27,661 nucleotides of DNA, from assembly GCA_034189755.1 (NCBI GenBank), contig JAXIHJ010000027.1, forward strand, positions 1 through 27,661, written 5' to 3'. How positions within the stretch are numbered: the stretch's first letter is position 1; each line of letters opens with the position of its first letter. Shown in pieces: positions 8,010 through 15,331 of the stretch. A program made the translations under genes and the position numbers. A model generated the notes under the pieces. That model saw nothing but the letters and a program-made list of their open reading frames with translations. It was not told the DNA's origin and ran no database searches. The DNA comes from JAXIHJ01 sp034189755 (GTDB lineage Bacteria; Planctomycetota; Phycisphaerae; SM23-33).

Positions 8010-9038
8010 GTGACAACGTGTTTTCTACCGACGGCAAAACTTGCAAAGCTTATCGGTCAGTTTGAGCCGGCCTCCGCCTTTGCGCCGACCAAGACCGACA
8101 AACTCGCCTGGCTGGATTCCGCCGACGCCGCTTCGCCGGAGGCCCTCTTAGAGCCTCGCGCGGTCCAAAGTTTCAAGGGGTTCTTTTTTCCGACGGCTGA
8201 ATCGGTCGGACAGTATGGTTCTCATGGCGCCGGCGTCGCCACGCAGGCGCCGCCGCTGGTGCTTTTCGGCCTGAGGGCGTGCGAGCTGAAGGCGATGCAG
8301 TATCTCGACAAGGTTTTTCTGGAAGGTGAGTTTGAAGATTCGCCCTACCGCCAGCGCCGTGAGGCTGCGACGGTGGTTTCCTGCGATTGTGTTGACTGCA
8401 CCGAGTCGTGTTTTTGCACGCTCGTTGGCGGCCAGCCGTTCGGCGTCGCCGGCTACGACGTCAATCTGACACCGGTCGACGGAGGCTTTATCGCCGACGT
8501 CGCCACCGAAAAGGGCCACAAACTGCTGGACGGCCTGGACCTCGCCGACGCAGCGCCCGAACAGATCGCCCGCCGCGACGAAATTCGCAAGCAGATGACC
8601 GATCGCATCAACAGCCAGAACGCCTCGTTCGCTTTTGCCGCCACTGACGATGCGGCGGTAAAGCTGCCTGATGACGACGACGAGGCCTGGCAGCAGTTCG
8701 CGGCCGACTGCGTTGAGTGCGGCGCATGCACGCATATCTGCCCCACGTGTTACTGCTTTTATCTGTATGATCAGCTTCTCGGCCCCGAGGCGTTCGAGCG
8801 CATCCGGACGTGGGACAGTTGCCTGTTGAGCACGTATCACAAGATGGCTGGCGGTCCCAACATGAAATTGACCCCTCGGCCCAGGCTGCGGTCTCGTCTG
8901 GCCAATCGGGTTCTGCACAAGTTCAACTATTCGCCGCAGCAGTATGATATGCAGGGCTGCGTCGGTTGCGGGCGGTGCGTGGACGCCTGTCCTGGTGCGA
9001 TCGACATCCGCCAGGTCGTCAAGGAGTTGAACGGATGA
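8010..9038 (+). CDS. hydB: HydB-like Fe-S subunit (sulfhydrogenase/sulfite reductase type)
   Basis: This 342-residue protein belongs to the HydB/AsrA family, which passes electrons between a flavoprotein partner and a hydrogenase or sulfite reductase core. Family marks, numbered from the GTG, include GLRACELKAMQYLDKVF (87-103), SCDCVDCTESCFC (124-136) and TWDSCLLSTYHKMAGG. Two [4Fe-4S] motifs are present: CVECGACTHICPTCYCF (from 234) and CVGCGRCVDACPGAID (from 317). I chose the GTG at 8010 because AGGAG at 7996-8000 sits 9 nt upstream. The in-frame ATG at 7968 would add 14 Cys-rich residues with no SD. The stop overlaps the next start (ATGA), so it is coupled to HydG. The pair normally belongs to soluble group 3b hydrogenases, so finding it at the head of a membrane group 4 operon is unusual. 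Confidence 0.85.
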   Translation: MTTCFLPTAKLAKLIGQFEPASAFAPTKTDKLAWLDSADAASPEALLEPRAVQSFKGFFFPTAESVGQYGSHGAGVATQAPPLVLFGLRACELKAMQYLDKVFLEGEFEDSPYRQRREAATVVSCDCVDCTESCFCTLVGGQPFGVAGYDVNLTPVDGGFIADVATEKGHKLLDGLDLADAAPEQIARRDEIRKQMTDRINSQNASFAFAATDDAAVKLPDDDDEAWQQFAADCVECGACTHICPTCYCFYLYDQLLGPEAFERIRTWDSCLLSTYHKMAGGPNMKLTPRPRLRSRLANRVLHKFNYSPQQYDMQGCVGCGRCVDACPGAIDIRQVVKELNG

Positions 9039-9853
9039 GCCTAGAGAATTCCTACGTCCCGATGCCTGCGGAGCTTCTCGATGTCATCGACGAGACCCCG
9101 ACTATCAAGACGCTCGTGCTTGCCCCGCAGGAGCCTCTTGCCTTCAGTGCCGGGCAGTTCGTTCAGTTGACGCTGCCTGGCGTGGGCGAGGCGCCTTTTA
9201 CGCCCTCCAGTTCGCCGCTGGAAAAAGACCGCCTGGCGATTACCATTCTCAAGACCGGCGCAATAACCGACCGGCTTCATGAGTGTAAAGCCGGCCAGAA
9301 ACTCGCTTTGCGCGGGCCGTTCGGCAAGGGCTATCCGATTGGAAAGCTTTCAGGCAAGGAAGTTCTTGTCGTCGGCGGCGGTGTTGGCCTGGCGCCGTTG
9401 AGGGCGTTGATACTGGCCCTGCTGGCCGACATGGGGTCGATCAAGCGGCTGAGCATCAGGTACGGCGCCCGTTGCATGGAAGAATTGTTGTATCGCGGCC
9501 AGCATGAAAAGTGGGCCGCGCACGAAAAGGTCGATTTTACATGCTCCATCGACAATCCGCAGGAAGGCTGGACCGGTCGGACCGGCGTTGTTACCACGCT
9601 GCTGAAGGGCCTGGACGTCGAGAAGTCCAATGCCTTCGCCTTTGTCTGCGGGCCTAGCATTATGCTGAAATTCACCACCTCTACGCTGATAGAAGAGGGC
9701 CTTGCGCCCGAACAGATATACCTGTCGATGAACCGCCGAATGAGCTGCGGCATGGGGCTTTGCGGGCGGTGCAATATCGGGCCGTACTATCTTTGCAAGG
9801 ACGGGCCTGATATGAACTACGCGGTGATCAAGGATTACCCGAACGTCTTTTAG
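9035..9853 (+). CDS. hydG: HydG-like FAD/NAD(P)-binding oxidoreductase subunit
   Basis: The 272-residue protein is a ferredoxin-reductase-fold subunit of the HydG/PyrK/NfnS type. It has an FAD-binding barrel (about 8-105; GPFGKGYP at 94-101) and an NAD(P)-binding domain with VVGGGVGLAPLRALI (112-126) and CGPSIM (205-210). A C-terminal [2Fe-2S] site has C238, C243, C246 and C254. This set is what allows hydride transfer from NAD(P)H to one-electron carriers, or the reverse. The start at 9035 follows AAGGAG and overlaps the HydB stop. A longer reading from 8966 only repeats HydB coding sequence in another frame. Which nucleotide it prefers cannot be read from the sequence. It is the only nucleotide-binding diaphorase in the operon; no NuoE/F-type subunit is present. 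Confidence 0.85.
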   Translation: MSLENSYVPMPAELLDVIDETPTIKTLVLAPQEPLAFSAGQFVQLTLPGVGEAPFTPSSSPLEKDRLAITILKTGAITDRLHECKAGQKLALRGPFGKGYPIGKLSGKEVLVVGGGVGLAPLRALILALLADMGSIKRLSIRYGARCMEELLYRGQHEKWAAHEKVDFTCSIDNPQEGWTGRTGVVTTLLKGLDVEKSNAFAFVCGPSIMLKFTTSTLIEEGLAPEQIYLSMNRRMSCGMGLCGRCNIGPYYLCKDGPDMNYAVIKDYPNVF

Positions 9854-9896
9854 CTTTCGGACGCGCGAAGAATCAGGAAAGACTGAAGAATCTAAA

Positions 9897-11546
9897 ATGG
9901 CTGCAACCGTCGAGACAACTGCTAGTACGAAAACCGCTTCGCGGTGTACGCTTTGCCCGGCCGGCTGCCAACTGCAACCGACGGCTGCCGGGCCTGATGC
10001 GTGGCGCGTCGAATACCCCGCTGCGGAATCAGCGGGCCTGTGTCCGCGTGGCAGTACGCTGGGTGAGCTTCTGGGGCATCGGCGGCGGATACTTCTGCCC
10101 GGCCAGCGGGTCGGCGGGCAGTTGCGGCAGGTGGGACAGGCGGCGGCGGTGAAGGAGATCGTCAACGCCGCAGCCGGCAAGGGCCTGACCATATTGCTGG
10201 CCGGAAACTTGCCGTCTGAGCAGATAGCGGCCGTAGCGGAAACCTGCCGCGCCTGGCCGGAAGCGAACCTTAGCATTGTAATCGAGCCTGCCGAGCAGCA
10301 GATGCTGCTGGGGCTGGAGGCCAGCGGCGCCAAGTACCTCACCGACGCCGAGTTGGCGCAGTGTGACGGTTTTGTGATTATCGGCGACGCCTTTGCCGCG
10401 AACCCGCGCTGCTCGCGTGCGATCCTCGACTGCCGAAAGACCAATCCGCGGACGCCAATAGTGGTAATTGATTCGGCCTCAGGGTTGGCTTCGAAATTCG
10501 CGACGCACCGGCTCTCACCGCCGGCTGGCATGGAACTTCAGGCCCTGGCTGCACTTGTGTCGGCTGCAGGCATAGAGACAGACGAATCGTCCGACCGGTT
10601 CGATCGGGCCTCGGCGGCCTCGGCCGGTGCGGCAATCGCCGGGTGCAAGCGGCTTGGCGTGCTGCTGGCTGCTCAATACGGCCGGTCGAATGCCTGGCAG
10701 TCGATAGGTCGCCTGGCCGGTCGGCTGGCCAACGCCAGGCCGGGCGGGGTCGCGCCGCAGACCGATTCGGCCAACACACTTGTGGCCGTCCGACTCGCCG
10801 CGAAATACCAGACGATTCCACTGGCGAAGGCGCTGGCTGATACCTCCACAGTGCGGATTGCACTTGGCTGCGACGTGCTGGGCATGTTGGGTCTGGACGA
10901 CAACGACTTTTTTGCCGCCGCGGCGCCGCTGCCGAACCGGACGACGGATGCGGCACGGGTTGTTTTACCGATGGCCATGGCGTGCGAACTTGGCGGAACA
11001 CATATGTTCGCCGGCGAGCAGGCGTGTTGTGTGGCGCCGCTGCTGCCCGGACCGCTCGGCGTCCTGTCGCCGGCGGAGTTGGTCGGCGAGTTAGCTAAGG
11101 CCGCAGGGGCGGCCGTACCGGCGGTTCCCGCCGGCGACTCGCCGCTGAAACGAGTCGATTCAGCCGACCTCAAGGCCGCTGCGCCACTTGCCGAGGCGTC
11201 GGGTCTGACGTTGCTGTTAGGCCGTCAAACGTGGCACGCCGGCTGCGGCGAACTGACCGCCTGGGGTTCTTGGCAGGCGGCGCAGGAGTTGCCGGAACTG
11301 CGGCTGTCTCCGGCGGAGGCCCAAAAAATCGGTGTCGAAAACCTCGCAACCGTAACGGTTGAAGTTTCTTCATCGCAAGCGGGACGTTCTTTACAGGCGC
11401 GTGTGCGTCTGGATCCGACGTTGTCGCCGGGCATAGCGGTGCTGCCGGAGGCATGCGCCGCGGCCAGGGCGCTGAACCCAAGTGAGATTAACGGCCAAGC
11501 AGGTACGGTTACAGCCGTGCCGGTGGGAGTTTCCGTGAGCCACTGA
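9897..11546 (+). CDS. NuoG/FdhA-like molybdopterin-family protein, probably inactive
   Basis: The 549-residue protein starts with the [4Fe-4S] domain of molybdopterin oxidoreductases (C17, C20, C24, C49; CTLCPAGCQ and GLCPRG). Two Rossmann-like segments follow (about 75-290 and 300-400), then a dinucleotide-binding barrel-like C-terminus (about 460-545; LSPAEAQKIGVENLATV). Formate dehydrogenase catalytic chains are about 700 residues and have a Cys or Sec followed by His-Gly-Pro; no such site is present. The Lys that usually follows the fourth cluster Cys is replaced by Arg51. I infer an electron-relay role like the C-terminal part of NuoG rather than formate oxidation. Composition is very Ala/Gly-rich. 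The start at 9897 has only a weak SD. It is followed after one base by the ferredoxin gene, as fdhA and hycB genes are in formate hydrogenlyase operons. Confidence 0.75.
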   Translation: MAATVETTASTKTASRCTLCPAGCQLQPTAAGPDAWRVEYPAAESAGLCPRGSTLGELLGHRRRILLPGQRVGGQLRQVGQAAAVKEIVNAAAGKGLTILLAGNLPSEQIAAVAETCRAWPEANLSIVIEPAEQQMLLGLEASGAKYLTDAELAQCDGFVIIGDAFAANPRCSRAILDCRKTNPRTPIVVIDSASGLASKFATHRLSPPAGMELQALAALVSAAGIETDESSDRFDRASAASAGAAIAGCKRLGVLLAAQYGRSNAWQSIGRLAGRLANARPGGVAPQTDSANTLVAVRLAAKYQTIPLAKALADTSTVRIALGCDVLGMLGLDDNDFFAAAAPLPNRTTDAARVVLPMAMACELGGTHMFAGEQACCVAPLLPGPLGVLSPAELVGELAKAAGAAVPAVPAGDSPLKRVDSADLKAAAPLAEASGLTLLLGRQTWHAGCGELTAWGSWQAAQELPELRLSPAEAQKIGVENLATVTVEVSSSQAGRSLQARVRLDPTLSPGIAVLPEACAAARALNPSEINGQAGTVTAVPVGVSVSH

Positions 11547-11547
11547 T

Positions 11548-12093
11548 ATGCCGACTACATCAACACAACCTGTCGTCAAACGAGTCCTGATAGACATGGA
11601 CCGCTGTATCGAGTGCCGCTCGTGTGCGGCGGCGTGCTATTACAGCCACGCGGACATGCCGGCTGTAGACTTCGCCCGGTCCGGCGTTGCGATGCTGCCT
11701 GTAATCTGCCGGCAGTGCAAATCGGCGCCGTGTGTCGATGCCTGTCCGGCCGAGGCGATGGTGCGTGACGAAAGCGGCGTCGCCCGCCGCCTGCTGTTCA
11801 GGTGCATCGGCTGCGGCTCCTGCGCCAGGGCCTGTCCGTTCGGTGTCATCTCGACGAAGCTGTCCGGCGTCTCGGCCTGGGTCAAAAGCCCCGATCGCAT
11901 CAGCGGCCACCAGGTGGCCAAGTGCGACCTTTGCGCCGACCGCACCGAGACCGACAGCGAGGCCGTACCACGATGTGTTGCCGCCTGCCCGTCCGGCGCG
12001 CTGATGTTCGCCGACGAGCACGAAGCCGAAAAACTCGGCGTCGAGGTCTACGGCGGGCGAACGAGTGGTCAGCACCCTTACAAGCGAAGGTGA
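11548..12093 (+). CDS. Four-cluster ferredoxin subunit (HycB/HydN/CooF type)
   Basis: The 181-residue protein has sixteen cysteines in four groups, enough for four [4Fe-4S] clusters: DRCIECRSCAAAC, ICRQCKSAPCVDACP, RCIGCGSCARACP, and KCDLCAD paired with RCVAACPSG. This is the polyferredoxin family (HycB, HydN, FdhB, CooF) that wires a molybdopterin-type subunit to a hydrogenase core. There is no membrane anchor, so it should sit on the cytoplasmic face. Its start is one base after the stop of the NuoG-like gene, and its end lies 4 nt before the NuoH-like ATG. Its place suggests it carries electrons from the HydBG/NuoG-like arm towards the NuoI-like subunit. Confidence 0.9.
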   Translation: MPTTSTQPVVKRVLIDMDRCIECRSCAAACYYSHADMPAVDFARSGVAMLPVICRQCKSAPCVDACPAEAMVRDESGVARRLLFRCIGCGSCARACPFGVISTKLSGVSAWVKSPDRISGHQVAKCDLCADRTETDSEAVPRCVAACPSGALMFADEHEAEKLGVEVYGGRTSGQHPYKRR

Positions 12094-12097
12094 GTTA

Positions 12098-13060
12098 ATG
12101 GGCTGGTTGATTGTTACATTTTTGCTGGCTGCGACTGGAACGCTGGTGTTGGGTCTTCTGTTGCGGTGGGTGGACAGGAAGGTTACGGCCATGGTGCAGT
12201 GGCGGGTCGGGCCGCCCTGGTATCAGCCGGCCGTGGACATCCTCAAACTGATGGGCAAGGAAACACTGGTGCCCACCACGGCGCGCGGCGCGGGCTTTTT
12301 GCTTGTGCCGGTAATCGCCCTGGCCTCGACCGCCGTCGCGGCGGCGGTGCTCTGGCAGACGGTAATCGCCCCGCAGGACACCTTCATCGGCGACCTGATT
12401 GTGGTGATATACCTGCTGATAATCCCCGCGGCGATGACGATATTGGGCGCCTCGGCCAGCGGCAACCCTCACGCGGCCGTCGGCGCCAGCAGGGAAATAA
12501 AGCTCCTTATGAGCTACGAGCTGCCCATGCTGCTGGCGCTTCTGGTGGCGATAATCCGCGCCGGTTGGACGCTGCAACTGGGCGGCATAGTCGCCGCACA
12601 GGCAGAGGCGCCGTTCCTGTTCAGCATCTCCGGCGCTATTGCGATAATTGTCGCTGTTCTGTGCACCCAGGCCAAGTTGGGGCAGGTGCCTTTCGACCTG
12701 GCCGAGGCCGAGTGCGAGATTATGTCCGGCGTGTACGTTGAATACTCCGGGCCGCTGCTGGCGTGCTGGCTGATGACGCGGGCTATGCTGCTCGCGATTA
12801 TGCCGCTTCTGCTGATTATCGTGTTCTGGGGCGGCTTCACGACTGCGTCGCTTTATTCCAGCAGTTGGTGGTGGGGCCTGTTGAGCTTCCTGGGCAAGTA
12901 CGTTTTGTTTGTGGCGCTGGTGACGCTGATCCGCAACACCAACCCGCGGCTGAGAATCGACCAGACCCTGAAGTTCTTCTGGTTCGGCCTGACGCCGATT
13001 GCGGTTGCCGCGGTGATTCTCGCCCTGGTGGGTATTTCCAGAGGTATACCATGGCTTTAA
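12098..13060 (+). CDS. NuoH/HycD-like membrane anchor subunit
   Basis: This 320-residue protein with about eight membrane helices is the subunit that docks the hydrogenase module on the membrane and starts the proton path (NuoH, HycD, EchB, MbhM family). Family marks are RKVTAMVQWRVGPPWYQP near the N-terminus, the charged loop FDLAEAECEIMSG followed by YVEYSGP, and LIRNTNPRLRIDQ near the C-terminus. I preferred the ATG at 12098 because GAAGGTGAG lies just upstream. A GTG at 12065 would extend it into the preceding ferredoxin gene. The 3' end overlaps the small-subunit start by 10 nt. Confidence 0.92.
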   Translation: MGWLIVTFLLAATGTLVLGLLLRWVDRKVTAMVQWRVGPPWYQPAVDILKLMGKETLVPTTARGAGFLLVPVIALASTAVAAAVLWQTVIAPQDTFIGDLIVVIYLLIIPAAMTILGASASGNPHAAVGASREIKLLMSYELPMLLALLVAIIRAGWTLQLGGIVAAQAEAPFLFSISGAIAIIVAVLCTQAKLGQVPFDLAEAECEIMSGVYVEYSGPLLACWLMTRAMLLAIMPLLLIIVFWGGFTTASLYSSSWWWGLLSFLGKYVLFVALVTLIRNTNPRLRIDQTLKFFWFGLTPIAVAAVILALVGISRGIPWL

Positions 13061-13491
13061 AGATGTGGGCATTGCGAAAGTCGCTGTGGGTGTATCACGT
13101 CAACACGGGCGCGTGCAACAACTGCGACATCGAGGTGCTTGAACTGCTGACGCCGCGATACGACATCGAGCGGTTCGGTATGATGTTGGTCGGCTCGCCC
13201 CGCCACGCGGACGTGCTGGCCGTTACCGGCGTCTGCACGCGCCAGGCCATGCCCAGGCTCCAGGAAGTGTACATGCAGACGGCCAAGCCTTGCGTCGTGC
13301 TGGCCGTCGGGGCCTGTGCCTGTGGGCAGGGCATATTTACCGAGGCCTATCACATGGGGCCTACTGTGGACGAGGCCATCAAGGCCGTTGACCCCAACGC
13401 CATTATCATGTACGTGCCGGGCTGCTCGCCCAAGCCAGAGGCCATGATTGACGCAACCGTAAAGGCCATGGAGCTACTTAAGACACTGTAA
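13051..13491 (+). CDS. Group 4 [NiFe]-hydrogenase small subunit (NuoB-like)
   Basis: The 146-residue protein carries the proximal [4Fe-4S] cluster next to the NiFe site. The ligands fit C22 and C25 (TGACNNCDIEVL), a Cys in VGACACGQG (C89 or C91) and C125 (VPGCSPKPEAM). The first pair is CxxC as in hydrogenases, not the adjacent CC of complex I NuoB. There is no Tat signal and no extra cluster domain, as expected for cytoplasm-facing group 4 enzymes. The ATG at 13051 lies inside the last codons of the NuoH-like gene. A longer reading from 12763 is only an alternative frame of that gene. Confidence 0.92.
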   Translation: MALKMWALRKSLWVYHVNTGACNNCDIEVLELLTPRYDIERFGMMLVGSPRHADVLAVTGVCTRQAMPRLQEVYMQTAKPCVVLAVGACACGQGIFTEAYHMGPTVDEAIKAVDPNAIIMYVPGCSPKPEAMIDATVKAMELLKTL

Positions 13492-13502
13492 GGTATAATG
13501 TT

Positions 13503-14141
13503 ATGAGTGAGGTCGCTGTTACTACGACTCAGGCCGATGTTCCGCTGACCGGTTTTGTCGGCCAGGTGCTGGAGCGTCTAGGCGACTCGGTGCTCGAGGT
13601 CCAGAAGTGTGTTCAACTGCGCGGCATCGCACGGATTGAGCCGGCACGGACGGTGGAAGTGGCTGAAAAAATGCTCGCGATGCCGGGCTGCCGCCTGGCG
13701 ACGGCGACCGGAATCGAAGTCCGCGACGGCATCGACGTGCTTTATCACTGGATTATCGAGCGGTCCGCCGCCGGCGAAGCGGCCGTGGCGGATCAGCCCG
13801 CCGGCGTGGTAATTACGCTGAAGGTGCTGGCGGCCCGGCCGGAACTGGCCCTCGATTCCATTGCCAACGCCGTGCCGGCGGCCAACTGGATCGAGCGGGA
13901 GATGCACGACCTGCTGGGCGCTAATTTCCGCAATCATCCCGACATGCGCCGGCTGATACTGGACGATTCCTGGCCCGAAGGCGTCCACCCGCTGCGGAAG
14001 GACTTCGACCAGGTCGCCGACCGACCGCCGCTGCCGCCCAACCAGTCTCCGCCGGATGTAGAGTCCACGAATTGCACTAAAGAGAACAACAAGGGCCAGG
14101 TTCGTGGAACGTTGCCGACTGGTGGGAGGGATAAGAAATGA
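13503..14141 (+). CDS. NuoC-like (30-kDa) hydrogenase subunit
   Basis: The 212-residue protein is the complex I 30-kDa subunit relative. The signature block is clear: NWIEREMHDLLGANFRNHPD, then MRRLILDDSWPEGVHPLRKDF (about 126-170). In formate hydrogenlyase this domain is fused to the large subunit (HycE); here it is a separate gene directly before it, as in Mbh and Ech enzymes. The last 35 residues are a polar Pro/Asn/Lys-rich tail without family similarity that I can see. AAGG precedes the ATG. The stop and the large-subunit start overlap as ATGA at 14138. Confidence 0.9.
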   Translation: MSEVAVTTTQADVPLTGFVGQVLERLGDSVLEVQKCVQLRGIARIEPARTVEVAEKMLAMPGCRLATATGIEVRDGIDVLYHWIIERSAAGEAAVADQPAGVVITLKVLAARPELALDSIANAVPAANWIEREMHDLLGANFRNHPDMRRLILDDSWPEGVHPLRKDFDQVADRPPLPPNQSPPDVESTNCTKENNKGQVRGTLPTGGRDKK

Positions 14142-15331
14142 GTCATAAAACCGTCGTTAATATCGGCCCGTTCCACCCGCTTCAGGAAGAGGCGGAATTC
14201 TTCCAGCTTTACGTCGATGGCGAGACCGTCGTGGACATGGACGTCCGCATTTCCTACAACCACCGCGGCATCGAGAAGCTGGATGAATCCAAGACCTTCG
14301 ACCAGGTGCCGTTCGTCGTCGAGCGCGTCTGCGGCATCTGCTCGGCCAGCCATCCGCTGGCGTATATCCAGGCCGTCGAAGACATCGCCCACGTGGACAT
14401 GCCCGAGCGGGCGCTTTATCTGCGGACCATAGTCAACGAGCTTGAACGTATCCATTCGCACATGCTGTGGGTGGGCCTGGCCGGGCATTTCCTGGGTTAC
14501 AACACCGTATTCATGTGGGCCTGGAAGTACCGCGAGCCGGTTATGGATGTCCTGGAAGTCGCCACCGGCAGCCGGGTTACTTATGCCAATTGCAAGATAG
14601 GCGGCGTTCGCCGCGACATGACCGACGAACAGCTTCGGACAATCGACCGCTCGTGCGCCGAGCTGGTCGGGCCGCTGGAGATGCTGACCAACGCCGTCCT
14701 GGACGACCCCGTTCTTCACGCGAGGCTCAAAAACGTGGGCATTTTGACGCCGGCCGACGTCAAGGCCTACGGCGCGCTCGGCCCGACCGCCCGCGGCAGC
14801 GGCGTGCCGATAGACGTCCGCCGCGACGAGCCTTACGCCGCTTACGACCGCGTGGACTGGAAAGTCATCACCGCCCCCGGCGGCGACGTATTCGGCAAGG
14901 CCGTCGTACGCCTGCTGGAGTGCTTCGAAGCGGTCAAGATTACCCGCCAGTGCTGCGATTACCTCCTGAAGAACCCCGGCGGCGAGATTGACGCGAAGGT
15001 CGAGGCCATCCCGCCTGGTGAAGGTGTCGGCCGCGTCGAGGCGCCGCGCGGCGAGACGTTCCATTATGTCCGGTCCGACGGGTCCAACCGTCCGACCCGC
15101 CACAAGGTCCGGGCGCCGAGCTTCAACAACGTTCCGACCTTCAAGGCCTCGTGCATAGGCCTGCAGATTCCCGACGTAGCCATCACGCTTGCCAGCGTTG
15201 ACCCGTGCTATTCATGCACCGAGCGGATGTGCACGATAGTTGACGCCGAGACGCACAAGCCGATGTACAACTTCGCCGAGCTTGTCAGGCTCTCGCAACA
15301 GAAGACCGAACGCATGAAGAAGGAATGGTAG
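14138..15331 (+). CDS. Group 4 [NiFe]-hydrogenase catalytic large subunit
   Basis: The 397-residue protein is a NuoD-fold large subunit that keeps the NiFe site. The first ligand pair is ERVCGICSASH (C65, C68, with H72). The second is DPCYSCTERM (C357, C360). Complex I NuoD lacks these cysteines, so this is a hydrogenase and not a quinone-reducing complex. Group 4 large subunits are matured by cleavage after the Arg or His that follows the last CxxC. By that rule the cut would fall after R363 and release 34 residues (M364-W397); the protease gene sits at the end of the operon. No Sec codon or missing ligand is seen. Its stop overlaps the NuoL-like start by 7 nt. Confidence 0.95.
   Translation: MSHKTVVNIGPFHPLQEEAEFFQLYVDGETVVDMDVRISYNHRGIEKLDESKTFDQVPFVVERVCGICSASHPLAYIQAVEDIAHVDMPERALYLRTIVNELERIHSHMLWVGLAGHFLGYNTVFMWAWKYREPVMDVLEVATGSRVTYANCKIGGVRRDMTDEQLRTIDRSCAELVGPLEMLTNAVLDDPVLHARLKNVGILTPADVKAYGALGPTARGSGVPIDVRRDEPYAAYDRVDWKVITAPGGDVFGKAVVRLLECFEAVKITRQCCDYLLKNPGGEIDAKVEAIPPGEGVGRVEAPRGETFHYVRSDGSNRPTRHKVRAPSFNNVPTFKASCIGLQIPDVAITLASVDPCYSCTERMCTIVDAETHKPMYNFAELVRLSQQKTERMKKEW

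Noticed and set aside
9897..11546. Active formate dehydrogenase catalytic subunit
   Set aside because: The position fits, but the length is short and no Cys/Sec-His-Gly-Pro motif or in-frame TGA (Sec) is seen.
12163..13072. Complex I (NADH-quinone oxidoreductase) as the identity of the operon
   Set aside because: The large subunit has both NiFe-binding CxxC pairs, the small subunit has CxxC instead of CC, and a maturation protease is present. NuoE, NuoF, NuoA, NuoJ and NuoK in their complex I form are absent.
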